A stretch of DNA of 10,073 nucleotides from NCBI GenBank assembly GCA_964651325.1, contig CAZYXP010000142.1:1-10073 (forward strand). The letters run 5' to 3'. The notes beneath the pieces were generated by a model. The model was not told the DNA's origin. It made no database searches and was given only the letters and a program-made list of their open reading frames with translations. Origin of the DNA: JADFOB01 sp964651325. GTDB lineage: Bacteria > Planctomycetota > Phycisphaerae > UBA1845. The translations under genes and the position numbers were made by a program. Below, piece by piece: positions 1 to 7,795 of this stretch; within the stretch, counting starts at the first letter, position 1, and each line of letters opens with the position of its first letter.

Positions 1-345
1 AGTTCAGCGCAAACAGTGACAAGACGATAGGTGCTACGCCTCATCTACATCACATGCCCACGGTGGAGTGGGAGTGATGGAGGCGGCTCCAGGCAGCCCG
101 ATAGGCGAAAAGAATCCCGCCCTCTCCGTTTTTTGGTGTTTCCGAGATTCATCTCGGCATGAGCGTGCTCGCTTCCGTGGCGGGCACTAGGATTCACAAA
201 CACGCCACGCGCCGAGTCTTCGTCTGCGCCATAGGGCTGGCGCGATCCCCGCGGCTCGTTCCTCCCATCACCGCATCGGCCAGCCGGAACGCGCAACCCA
301 CGGCAGCCCCACCACGCGCGCTACCGTCTGCCTCTCAAGAACCGA
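1..345. other. Gene-free stretch downstream of the metalloprotease gene
   Basis: I see no convincing gene here. The open frames on both strands are Arg/Pro/Ser-rich, have no usable ribosome binding site, and look like chance frames in GC-rich DNA. The only clear structure is a perfect 6-bp hairpin at 142-157 (CCGAGA, loop TTCA, TCTCGG), preceded on the plus strand by a T-rich run at 129-134. The T run is on the wrong side for a plus-strand terminator, and on the minus strand the hairpin is not followed by T. No clear terminator for the metalloprotease gene is visible just after its stop codon at 346-348. Confidence 0.6.
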
Positions 346-2808
346 TCACGGTCCCGCCGGACAGGGGCCGATCGTGGCGTCGAGCCAGGGATCAAACGCC
401 GCGGCACCGTTGAGCAGGTCAATCAGCCGCAGAATATCTTCCGGCCCGGCCACGCCGCTGCGATCCATATCTAGCCGGTAATCGGGAATCGAAACGATGC
501 CGTTCAAGGCGTCGATCAGCGCGAGGATGTCCGAGGGCTCGCTTACCCTATCGCCGTTGACATCCCCCGGCAGATGCCCCCAACACGCCTGTTGACCTGA
601 AATGTCGTACGTGATGCACGTCCACTGCCCCGCGGCGATCGGTTCACTGAGGGTCAACGTGACCTGCCCCCCGCTCTGGGCCACATCGACAATAGCCGGC
701 GCAGCGCCGGATTGGGCCTGCACGGAGAAGTCGGCCGAACTCAACACGGCCGTGCTGCATGCCAGCGAGAAGGTAAACGTATCCCATCCCTGGCGAGCGC
801 TGGCATCACCGAGTTCGTGTGGCTGCCGGGCGTCCATGGCGCAGGAAGCGGGCATGCTGCCGCCGTAGGTGCAGATTTCCTGAGTGGTAAACGACCAGAT
901 CGGCCCCTCGATTAGCTCCTCGCCTCGCTTGGTGACCACCTTCCAGTAGTAGTCGGAATTGTCGGGCAGCGATCCCGCGAAGCATTGTTGCTGCGGCGTG
1001 TCGGCGCAGAGCAACTCCGTCGGAGGCGAAACGGCCCCGCCGTATACGTCGAAGAGCGCGTCGCACTCGCCGGTGTCCAACCAGGTGGACAGCACCGAAT
1101 CAACCCAGCATTGAAAGCGGCCGGCCTGCTGAGCCGAAAATTCCCACTGACAGAACGAGGGCGCATAGCTCATGATGTTTTGTGTGCTGGTCGGGGCCCA
1201 CGGTGTTTGGCTGCAGACGTCCGTGCCGGGCGGATCGGCACAATCGAAGTTCGTGGGCGTCGCCGGCGTATCGGAGCAAAAATCGCCGGTCGTATCCCCG
1301 CCCACGCCGTCCGCGCGTTCGTAGCATGCGCTACACTGGCCAAGTTCCGAGACGCCGTGATGCGTATGCCACAGGCCTACATTGTGGCCGATCTCGTGCG
1401 ACAGGATGTGCGAATCGGCAAAGACATGCCCATCATTTAGCACAATACCGCCCATATTTTCCAAGGCGGCCGGCCCCCACGGAAAATATCCAAACGAGAA
1501 GCCGGTGGTCGTCACCACGAACACATTGAGCTTGAAGAGCGGCGAATCGGCGTAGGCATTCTTCATCGCCGATTCTTCATTGCTCTGAAAGTCCCGAAAC
1601 GTGCTGTTGTTCAAGAACTCTGTATCGTAAGAGAAGTCCACCTCCCACTGCGCATAATCCGCGCGAAGCACCTGCACCTGATCGTCGATCTGCTGCTGGG
1701 TGACGGCGCAGTTGCTCCCGTCGTCTTCACAGAAAACGCGGAAACTCAATCGAATCGTCTTGGTCAGCGTACTTGCGGAAGGAATGAAGAAATCCCTCGT
1801 CCCCGGTGTATCACAGGTGCCATTGGTTGGACATCCGCCCGCGACGCCGCCTTGATCCGGCTGCACGGCCGCATGGTGCTCCGTGGTCGCGCAGTGCTGC
1901 CCGGCCGGGACATTTTGGGCCCAGGAGCCATCCACAATCGCCGGTGGAACCGTGCTCGATGCGGTCTGTCCGGTCCCGCCCCAGTTGAGTATCGGTGCCA
2001 GTCCCACGCCCATTTCACCGTCGATCGGATTCGGCAGCGTGGCCTCCGCCAACACGGTGGGCATGCACATTAGTCGCGCGTTGAAGGACGCGTAGATACC
2101 GGTGGTCGGCGAAAACGTCGCCGCACACGCGGAGATCGGGTGATCATAAAAATCGCTCGAAAAGCCGATCTCGGCCGGCGCGCCCACGACCCATCCAACA
2201 CCATTTCGGCTAAACTCGGTCGCCAACCAAAACGACGATCGCTTGGGGAGATTCAACCCACTGATGTCGACGGTGATCAGGTGCAATCCATCGTTGGGCA
2301 GGTCTATCGTGCCCTCGGTTCCCGGCACAACCACTCCGCCGGCGCCCGGACAGGTCTCGTACAGCGCGAAATCGACAGTGAACCCCGGACCGGTCCCATC
2401 ACTGCTCCCCGCCCCGCCCACGGTGAACTCAAAGGAAGCGAGGTCACAGTTGCATGACGGCAAGGTCAGCAAATCGTCGGCAATGCGCTTGTTCGCTCCG
2501 GGCGGATAAACGAGCGTCCCGCCAGTGTTGCTGTACACCACCAACGGCGTACCCGCCGCCGCGATCGCATCGCCATCCTGGCTTGCGTTGTAGAAATGTC
2601 GCTGAATCGGCATCCCAGCGGGAATTGCGGAGACCCGGTCACCAAACGACACCACGTCCGCGTCGAGCCGAGGTCGCGCCAAGTCCGAATCGGCCGCGCT
2701 GGTTCTCAACGGGGTCTCGATTAACAGGCACAACGTGATCACGGTCAAGGCGCTCATTTTTGGACGGAAGGTGCGATAAGAACGGACGTAGCGGTCTCGT
2801 TGTTGCAT
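346..2808 (-). CDS. Secreted M43-like (pappalysin-type) zinc metalloprotease with C-terminal dockerin-like repeats
   Basis: An 820-residue exported protein, probably an extracellular or surface zinc endopeptidase; the substrate is unknown. Start: ATG at 2808 with AGAGGA six bases upstream. Residues 1-39 form a signal peptide: Arg-rich start, hydrophobic MSALTVITLCLLIETPL, then TSA-AD as a likely cleavage site. Residues about 85-250 are a Cys-containing beta-rich domain of a type I associate with planctomycete exported proteins. The catalytic core is about residues 340-577: HEIGHNVGLWH at 471-481 matches the HExxHxxGxxH zinc motif of M43, and NIMSY at 544-548 is the Met-turn. Residues 257-280 and 580-643 together resemble one Fn3-like domain interrupted by the protease. 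Residues 645-745 form another beta module. Residues 748-770 and 777-801 are two dockerin-like repeats (GDVNGD..., DMDRSG...), each followed by a DIL-LID-LNG helix. Many cysteines suggest disulfides. The fold and protease class are secure; activity and anchoring partner are inferred. Confidence 0.93.
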   Translation of the reverse strand: MQQRDRYVRSYRTFRPKMSALTVITLCLLIETPLRTSAADSDLARPRLDADVVSFGDRVSAIPAGMPIQRHFYNASQDGDAIAAAGTPLVVYSNTGGTLVYPPGANKRIADDLLTLPSCNCDLASFEFTVGGAGSSDGTGPGFTVDFALYETCPGAGGVVVPGTEGTIDLPNDGLHLITVDISGLNLPKRSSFWLATEFSRNGVGWVVGAPAEIGFSSDFYDHPISACAATFSPTTGIYASFNARLMCMPTVLAEATLPNPIDGEMGVGLAPILNWGGTGQTASSTVPPAIVDGSWAQNVPAGQHCATTEHHAAVQPDQGGVAGGCPTNGTCDTPGTRDFFIPSASTLTKTIRLSFRVFCEDDGSNCAVTQQQIDDQVQVLRADYAQWEVDFSYDTEFLNNSTFRDFQSNEESAMKNAYADSPLFKLNVFVVTTTGFSFGYFPWGPAALENMGGIVLNDGHVFADSHILSHEIGHNVGLWHTHHGVSELGQCSACYERADGVGGDTTGDFCSDTPATPTNFDCADPPGTDVCSQTPWAPTSTQNIMSYAPSFCQWEFSAQQAGRFQCWVDSVLSTWLDTGECDALFDVYGGAVSPPTELLCADTPQQQCFAGSLPDNSDYYWKVVTKRGEELIEGPIWSFTTQEICTYGGSMPASCAMDARQPHELGDASARQGWDTFTFSLACSTAVLSSADFSVQAQSGAAPAIVDVAQSGGQVTLTLSEPIAAGQWTCITYDISGQQACWGHLPGDVNGDRVSEPSDILALIDALNGIVSIPDYRLDMDRSGVAGPEDILRLIDLLNGAAAFDPWLDATIGPCPAGP

Positions 2809-3327
2809 GGAGAATCCTCTAGTAAAAGGTCACGACCCCGGCTAGCGGCCCCAACGGGCCGTCGTCGAAAGCGTTAGTATATCCCCATCGACCTTTGTTT
2901 TCAATACGATAGGGTGCAGATCCGCGTTCGGGAAAGGCGTGCAAGACGCCGGCGAGCACATTTTCAGGGCACTCTTGGGCACCTCCGCATAAACCCGTCG
3001 ATAATTCCTTCAGCGTCCCACGCATCAGCACAGGTTACATTCTGCCGCGGGCGGTTCCGGGGGATGGCGCCTCCGGCAGCGAGTCGGCCTACCCATCGAT
3101 AGTCTTGTCATGCCCCCCGAGCCAGCTTCCGGGCTCACGTCCGTTTCCCCAATCTCCCAGGATGCTATCATGGAGAGCATGCGGAGCCGCGCCGGAACCT
3201 TGCCGGGACAATGAGGCCTATCGTTCGGGAGAAATGCGTCCACCAACCCCAGCTCGTGGCGTGCGAAGGCTGGGATTGGCGCCGATACCCCGATGATGGT
3301 ATGGACTACTTTGTAGGGAGTTCCGAC
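2809..3327. other. Divergent intergenic region between two exported-protein genes
   Basis: This 519-base gap separates divergent starts. It holds the metalloprotease promoter (2876-2904). Short frames on both strands lack ribosome binding sites and family features, so I do not call genes. Hairpins seen: 3057-3076 (CCGGGGG, loop ATGGCG, CCTCCGG; 7 bp with one G-T pair) and 3119-3136 (GAGCC...GGCTC). Neither is followed by a T run. For the plus-strand gene the best promoter-like pair is TTGGCG (3276-3281) and TATGGA (3300-3305), 18 bases apart, which is weak. I recognise no riboswitch. Confidence 0.5.
2876..2904 (-). promoter_or_regulatory. Sigma70-like promoter for the metalloprotease gene
   Basis: Read on the minus strand, TTGAAA (2904-2899) is followed after exactly 17 bases by TATACT (2881-2876). 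Both hexamers are close to consensus and the spacing is ideal. The predicted transcript start is near 2869, giving a leader of about 60 bases before the ATG at 2808. No operator repeat is obvious around it. Confidence 0.7.
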
Positions 3328-3996
3328 ATGTCTGAGATGATGAAAAACACGTTCGCAACCGGTTTGATCAAAGCATCGGGTCTTGGCCTGTTACATTTCG
3401 GTTTGCTGGCGCCGCTGGGCTGCGCCGGGGGCGTGCCCATGGACCCGCCGGACGCGGGCCAAGTCGATATTCGCGCCGAAGCGGTCGACGCCGCGGCCGA
3501 TCCCGGCAACGTTGATGCTTCTCTTGCGGACGGGGGTAGCGGCCCCGCGCCGGAGTCAAACGGGGGCGTGGTCGATGGGAACCTCGTGGCCTCCGACAGC
3601 CCATCGTCCGACCCGAGGCCCGCGGGAGGTGACCCCAATACGAATCCATCGGAAGATGCCTGTCCGCCGCAGGCCTTCGGACCCGAAGAAGAAGGCTGCA
3701 CAATGACGCTGCGTACGCCGGCGAATTGCGCCGCGATACGCTTGTCGGAGGAATTCGCCTGGGAGGCCGACGCCTGCCACACGCCCTACTACCTTCAGGT
3801 CACCGGGAATCCTCCTGACGAGAACAACTACAACGAAATCTACATCGATGCCTACATCAACGCCCTGGCTTGGGCTGAACCTTTTTCTATGGAGTTTGTC
3901 GAAGGATTGAGGTCCACCGACGGCTGGTACCACTGGCGCATCTGCAACGCCTACCTCTCGGGATGCAGCGCCACGAGGGCGTTCAGGATGGAATAA
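3328..3996 (+). CDS. Putative Cys-rich exported lipoprotein, function unknown
   Basis: A 222-residue protein of no recognised function. I chose the ATG at 3328 because AGGGAG (3315-3320) lies seven bases upstream and because this start puts a secretion signal at the N-terminus; a longer frame back to 3211 has no ribosome binding site. Residues 1-31 carry Lys residues and the hydrophobic GLGLLHFGLLAPLG, followed by Cys32. PLGC is an imperfect lipobox, so lipid anchoring is likely but not certain. Residues 33-110 are low-complexity, rich in Asp, Gly, Pro, Ala and Ser, as in a flexible surface linker. Residues 112-222 form a compact domain with six cysteines (112, 124, 134, 150, 206, 213), enough for three disulfides, and the ending GWYHWRICN...ATRAF resembles the last strands of an Fn3/Ig-like sandwich. 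It is divergent from the metalloprotease gene, whose product has a similar YYWKV...SF strand pair; a functional link is only a guess. Confidence 0.78.
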   Translation: MSEMMKNTFATGLIKASGLGLLHFGLLAPLGCAGGVPMDPPDAGQVDIRAEAVDAAADPGNVDASLADGGSGPAPESNGGVVDGNLVASDSPSSDPRPAGGDPNTNPSEDACPPQAFGPEEEGCTMTLRTPANCAAIRLSEEFAWEADACHTPYYLQVTGNPPDENNYNEIYIDAYINALAWAEPFSMEFVEGLRSTDGWYHWRICNAYLSGCSATRAFRME

Positions 3997-4028
3997 CGTT
4001 GAAGCGGGCGCTTGCGCCAAGTCGCGCC

Positions 4029-4060
4029 AGGGCCGCTGCCAGGCGGGCAGGGCTCGGCCT
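4029..4060. terminator. GC-rich hairpin between convergent genes, possible terminator
   Basis: AGGGCCG (4029-4035) pairs with CGGCCT (4055-4060) with one bulge, and inside it CTGCC (4036-4040) pairs with GGCAG (4046-4050) around loop AGGCG. It lies in the 102-base gap between the convergent ends of the lipoprotein and methyltransferase genes. No T run follows on either strand, so it is not a textbook intrinsic terminator. A second small hairpin (GGCG-CTTG-CGCC) lies just before it, near 4008-4019. Confidence 0.35.
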
Positions 4061-4098
4061 AGAAATGCATCCGCGATGCTGATTCGTGACCGTAGCAG

Positions 4099-5082
4099 CT
4101 AGACCCGCGCCCAGACCGTGCAAAAATTAGCGCCATCATCGGGAAATTGCTTGGCCAACTCTCGACAGACCCCTTGCCACCTTGGGGCGAGTCCTCCCTC
4201 GTAGAACGGTCCCATGAAGGAGTATGTCTTGCGCCAGACCAATTCCCAAGCGCCCTTCATGCGCTCTTGCATGGTCTCGAAGTCCAGTCCCCGACCGGCG
4301 GCCATTTCCTCGCGGGAGTGGGCGACGTGGAAATCCACCAAGAGTGCGACGATGTGCGCAGGCGGGCGCGTGCTGAAACATCCTTGTCCCACGGATTCTC
4401 GCGCCGCCTCGTCGGCCGGACTGCTTCTAAACCCGACCTTGGCTTTGAAGCGTTTTATGTAGTTCTCCGGGCGAAGATACTTGCCCCATTTACGCCTCCG
4501 TTGAAACTGCTCAAGCGCCTCGACGCATTGGGCCCTGCGATAGAACCGGCAGGACGGCTCGTGACCGGCGATCCACACGGCATTGGTCGCTAGGCGCGGC
4601 CCAAGCTTGCGTATGGCTTCAATGGGGTCGGGCAAATGGTGAAGCAGCGAGTTGGTGGCAAGTAGGTTGTACGGCGCCGAGTCGCCAGGAAGCTGCTCCA
4701 AGTCGTCACCAAAAGCCGCCGCGGGAAAGCGCGGTAGAATCTTAGATTCGCAACGCTCCAGCATGTCGGAACAGGGATCGTAACACGTAAGCGCAGAAAT
4801 GCGTTCGCGGGGTAACGATTCGATAAGCTGCTCGGCTTCGAAGCCGGTACCGCAACCAAAGTTGAGAATTCGGAATTCCGACGCGGCACACCGATCTTGC
4901 GCCACGCTGGTCATTTCCGACCAGAACGAGGGAAGCTGCCCCCTGATTTCGACATGCTTCTCATCGTAATCCCTCGCCTCAGCGGCGTGGTATAGCTTGT
5001 TGACCCGCTCGACCAATTGATCCAGGGGACCTTGGGGGCCATAGGGCTCGAGCAGCCCGCTCATAAACTCCGCGTTGGACAT
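4099..5082 (-). CDS. Class I SAM-dependent methyltransferase, substrate unknown
   Basis: A 327-residue cytoplasmic protein predicted to transfer a methyl group from S-adenosylmethionine; the acceptor cannot be told from sequence. I chose the ATG at 5082 because AAGGAG (5097-5092) lies nine bases upstream; a longer frame starting at 5130 lacks such a site. Residues 71-81 (RILNFGCGTGF) are the glycine-rich SAM motif I. Asp102 in TCYDPCSDML sits where the acidic residue contacting the SAM ribose is expected. Residues 138-153 (YNLLATNSLLHHLPDP) match the motif IV/post-IV strand of small-molecule type methyltransferases. Residues 190-327 are a less familiar C-terminal part, with a basic stretch (FQRRRKWGKYLRP), which may bind substrate. 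It is not CheR: the CheR N-terminal helical domain and typical motifs are absent. It lies 84 bases after the CheA gene on the same strand, with no convincing terminator between, so co-transcription is possible. Confidence 0.85.
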   Translation of the reverse strand: MSNAEFMSGLLEPYGPQGPLDQLVERVNKLYHAAEARDYDEKHVEIRGQLPSFWSEMTSVAQDRCAASEFRILNFGCGTGFEAEQLIESLPRERISALTCYDPCSDMLERCESKILPRFPAAAFGDDLEQLPGDSAPYNLLATNSLLHHLPDPIEAIRKLGPRLATNAVWIAGHEPSCRFYRRAQCVEALEQFQRRRKWGKYLRPENYIKRFKAKVGFRSSPADEAARESVGQGCFSTRPPAHIVALLVDFHVAHSREEMAAGRGLDFETMQERMKGAWELVWRKTYSFMGPFYEGGLAPRWQGVCRELAKQFPDDGANFCTVWARV

Positions 5083-5166
5083 TGGCGTGCACTCCTTGCA
5101 GCGAAGGATCGTCTCGACAGAGGTCAACACGCGGACTGCGTCGCCCGCGAACCGTTGGGTTAATGG

Positions 5167-7365
5167 TTAGCATGGCACCGCAGCGGCGGATCGACCGTTG
5201 GACATGTTAACTGTCGAAACGCGTTGGAGGAATTGATCGACATCGAGAATCAGGGCCACGGACTGGTCACCCATAACGGCCGCGCCTTGGAATCCGGGGA
5301 TGGTCACAAACCCCGTCGTCTTGACCACGACCTTGGTGAACCCCTCAAGGCGATCGACGTGCAACGCGACCCGGCGTCCTTCCGCCTCCACAATAACCAT
5401 GTCTCCTACGTCGGAAGTCTCGGCGCCTAAGGTGCCTGTTTTGCCGGCGACCTTGGCCTTACGAATCGACGGAAAAACGCAAATCGGCAGCAGCTCATCG
5501 CCATGCACGATGACCCTGTTATCCCCACCCATACACGTTTGAATCTGATTCGCGTGGGGCCGAATGCATTCAACGAGCTTGTCCGCCGGAACCACATAAC
5601 GATGGGCACCCACCGCCACGACAAATCCGTTGAGAATCTGCGTGCTCACGGTCTTGGGAAGCTGGATACAGAACTCGCTTCCCACGCCCGCCTCGCTGGT
5701 CACGGTAATCTTGCCGCCCATCGACTCGATATTGCGTTTGACCACGTCCATGCCCACGCCTCGCCCGGACACGTCGGTCACCTTCTCGGCTGTTGATACA
5801 CCCGAGGCAAACAGAATATCAACGATCTCGGCTTCGGTTGGGGAATGATTCTCGTCGAACAACCCAAGCGAAACCGCTTTTTTCGTCAGAGCGTCGTAGT
5901 CAAGCCCCTTGCCATCGTCTTTGACGGTCAAGGTGACGTGGTGCGACGTCTCAGAACCAATGATTTCAATCAGCCCGCAACGGTCCTTCCCGCTGGCTTC
6001 TCTAACGTCGGGTGATTCTATGCCATGGTCGGCCGAGTTGCGCACCATGTGGATCAGCGGCGCCTCCAACGTATCGACGATGCTCTTGTCCAAGAGGATG
6101 CGCTCCCCTTCGACCACCGTTTTGATCTCCTTGCCCGATGCGGTCGCCACGTCCCGAATCACCCTCGGCCCCCGTTGCAGAATCATCTGCATGGGCACCC
6201 GCCGGATCTCCATGATGCTGTTCTGAAGATTGGACGAAAGCTCGTCCAAGGTCGCGTTGATCCGCCGCAGTTCATCCGGACACGCATTTTGATTGATCAT
6301 CTGGCCAAGGAAGCTTCGATACATCTCGCTGAGAACGACCAGCTCACCTACGAACGAGAGGAAGGAATCAACGCTATCCTCGGTGACACGCATGGTCTTT
6401 CGGGCGATTTGCTGCGGCTTGTCACTCGTGTCCGGGCCCGCTTTGGGCTCGCTGGGAGCCGGTTCCTCTTTTACGGTCTCGGTTTCGCTCGCGGCGGCCT
6501 TTGAGCTTGGCTCCTCGCTCTGGCCGCAATCCGCCTCCAAGAGCGCTGCCACTAGAGACCGGCCGATATCGACCAGCAGCGGATCGGGGCCGATCGCACC
6601 ACTGACCGATTCGAAGCTAGACATCGCTTCATCGATCGCCGCCTGCAACTCGTCGCCTTGGATGGCTTCTTTCAAATCCGCAATGCACTTGCCAATGGAC
6701 GCCATTTGGGCCTCATCCGGCGATGCATCGCCAATCGTGCCCACGAGATCGTGGAGGCAACGCCCCGCCTCCGGGAGCGCGTGGTATGCTTCGGCTTCCG
6801 AAGCCTTGCCGATCCCCAGCACGGCCGCCAACTGCTCGGCGAGATCCGCGGCCTTCCCCACCGCCGACTCCAATGTGTCGAGCGGAATGGATTTCACCGC
6901 GCGACACGTCTCCAGCGTCTCAAGCAATTCAGCCCAAATCGCATCCTGATTGACGCCGTCCCCGTTCGTCGCGGCGGTCAAGCGGCTCACCAGATCATCA
7001 AAATGACCCTGATCTGCGATCTCGGGCTGTCCGTCCCTGGCCCGGTGAAACATCTCAACCAGGTCATCCGTGCCGGCGAGGAGGGTACTGATGATCTCCG
7101 GCGTGGCCACCACCTTCCCTTGCCGCGCGGCGTCCAGAAGCGACTCGACCTCATGCGACATGGTCTTGATTTGCATGAGCTCAAAGAAGGCGGCCGAACC
7201 CTTGATCGAATGAGCCACGCGAAAGATTGCGCCAATGGTATCGACGTTCGTCGGGTCGGCTTCAAGCTCCACGTAGAGCCGCGCGAGCCGATCCAATCCT
7301 TCTAGCGATTCATCAATGAATTCGCCGCGCAATTGGGCATCAACGCCACCGCTAAACTCAGCCAT
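5167..7365 (-). CDS. cheA: CheA-type chemosensory histidine kinase with N-terminal Hpt domain
   Basis: A 732-residue soluble kinase of the CheA family, which phosphorylates its own Hpt histidine and passes phosphate to receiver proteins. Start: ATG at 7365 with GGAGG six bases upstream; the ATG overlaps the stop of the preceding response regulator by 8 bases, implying coupled translation. Domains: P1/Hpt about residues 10-115, with the phosphoacceptor His52 in AHSIKGSAAFF; a long middle region about 130-320, helical then Glu/Ser/Pro-rich, with no recognisable P2; P3 dimerisation helices about 320-395; P4 ATPase with N-box HMVRNSADHGIE (439-450), G1 box DDGKGLD (483-489) and G2 box GRGVGMDVV (534-542); P5 CheW-like regulatory domain about 575-715. 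All catalytic elements look intact. No CheW, receptor, CheR or CheB gene is nearby, so it may serve a non-motility pathway. Family assignment is secure; role is inferred. Confidence 0.95.
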   Translation of the reverse strand: MAEFSGGVDAQLRGEFIDESLEGLDRLARLYVELEADPTNVDTIGAIFRVAHSIKGSAAFFELMQIKTMSHEVESLLDAARQGKVVATPEIISTLLAGTDDLVEMFHRARDGQPEIADQGHFDDLVSRLTAATNGDGVNQDAIWAELLETLETCRAVKSIPLDTLESAVGKAADLAEQLAAVLGIGKASEAEAYHALPEAGRCLHDLVGTIGDASPDEAQMASIGKCIADLKEAIQGDELQAAIDEAMSSFESVSGAIGPDPLLVDIGRSLVAALLEADCGQSEEPSSKAAASETETVKEEPAPSEPKAGPDTSDKPQQIARKTMRVTEDSVDSFLSFVGELVVLSEMYRSFLGQMINQNACPDELRRINATLDELSSNLQNSIMEIRRVPMQMILQRGPRVIRDVATASGKEIKTVVEGERILLDKSIVDTLEAPLIHMVRNSADHGIESPDVREASGKDRCGLIEIIGSETSHHVTLTVKDDGKGLDYDALTKKAVSLGLFDENHSPTEAEIVDILFASGVSTAEKVTDVSGRGVGMDVVKRNIESMGGKITVTSEAGVGSEFCIQLPKTVSTQILNGFVVAVGAHRYVVPADKLVECIRPHANQIQTCMGGDNRVIVHGDELLPICVFPSIRKAKVAGKTGTLGAETSDVGDMVIVEAEGRRVALHVDRLEGFTKVVVKTTGFVTIPGFQGAAVMGDQSVALILDVDQFLQRVSTVNMSNGRSAAAVPC

Positions 7366-7795
7366 GTGGTGCCTCCACCTTGGCAGGTTTCATTCCCTGA
7401 AGTTCCTGCAGTTTTCGCTGCCAGCGGCTGAGTGTTTCCAGCGCCGCCACCACTGCATCATCCAGTTCCTTAAAGTCCGAAAGTGGCTTGAAGATACACG
7501 TGTCCGCGCCGCCACCGAGGCAGGCGAGCGCATTCTGAAGAGTGACGTACCCGGTGATCATGATGACATGAATCATGGGGTATTCCGCGCGTATGGACTG
7601 CAGCAATTCCACCCCATTCATTTCGGGCATCATGATGTCGCTGATGACGACATCAAATCGCTTCTCGGAAAGCCTCACGAGTGCATCCTTGCCATGTTCG
7701 GCCGCGCTGACGTCATAGCCGAGCATTCCGAAATGCCGCACCAGCATCTCGCGGATTTCAGACTCGTCATCAACGATTAGCAGTCGTGCACTCAT
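7358..7795 (-). CDS. Single-domain response regulator (CheY-like receiver)
   Basis: A 145-residue receiver protein that accepts phosphate from a histidine kinase or Hpt domain. Start: ATG at 7795 with GGAGGAG about five bases upstream. The acidic pocket is Asp9-Asp10 (LLIVDDES), the phosphoacceptor is Asp53 (ISDIMMPEMNG), the switch Thr is Thr81 (IMITGY) and the conserved Lys is Lys103 (FKPL). The receiver ends near residue 118; the last 25 residues form a charged helix (RWQRKLQELQ) and a short tail, with no DNA-binding or enzymatic output domain. Its start lies inside the upstream kinase gene (26-base overlap) and its stop overlaps the CheA start, so the three proteins are probably made together. 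It is the obvious candidate to shuttle phosphate between the receiver-kinase and CheA, or to act as the output by protein contact. Confidence 0.95.
   Translation of the reverse strand: MSARLLIVDDESEIREMLVRHFGMLGYDVSAAEHGKDALVRLSEKRFDVVISDIMMPEMNGVELLQSIRAEYPMIHVIMITGYVTLQNALACLGGGADTCIFKPLSDFKELDDAVVAALETLSRWQRKLQELQGMKPAKVEAPHG

Noticed and set aside
985..1440. Plus-strand open frame of 151 codons inside the metalloprotease gene
   Set aside because: Arg/Ala-rich shadow of a gene with clear domains on the other strand; no ribosome binding site or family feature.
3276..3305. TTGGCG...TATGGA as promoter of the lipoprotein gene
   Set aside because: The -10 is poor and the leader would be very short; too weak to list as a feature.
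3306..4020. Minus-strand open frames (158 and 154 codons) opposite the lipoprotein gene
   Set aside because: The plus-strand frame has a good ribosome binding site and a secretion signal; the minus frames are low-complexity Pro/Arg/Ser-rich mirror frames.
4099..5082. CheR receptor methyltransferase
   Set aside because: The gene neighbours cheA, but the sequence has the small-molecule type SAM motifs and no CheR N-terminal domain.
6293..7305. Plus-strand open frames of 218 and 215 codons opposite cheA
   Set aside because: They lie entirely within the intact Hpt-to-P3 part of CheA and have typical antisense composition.
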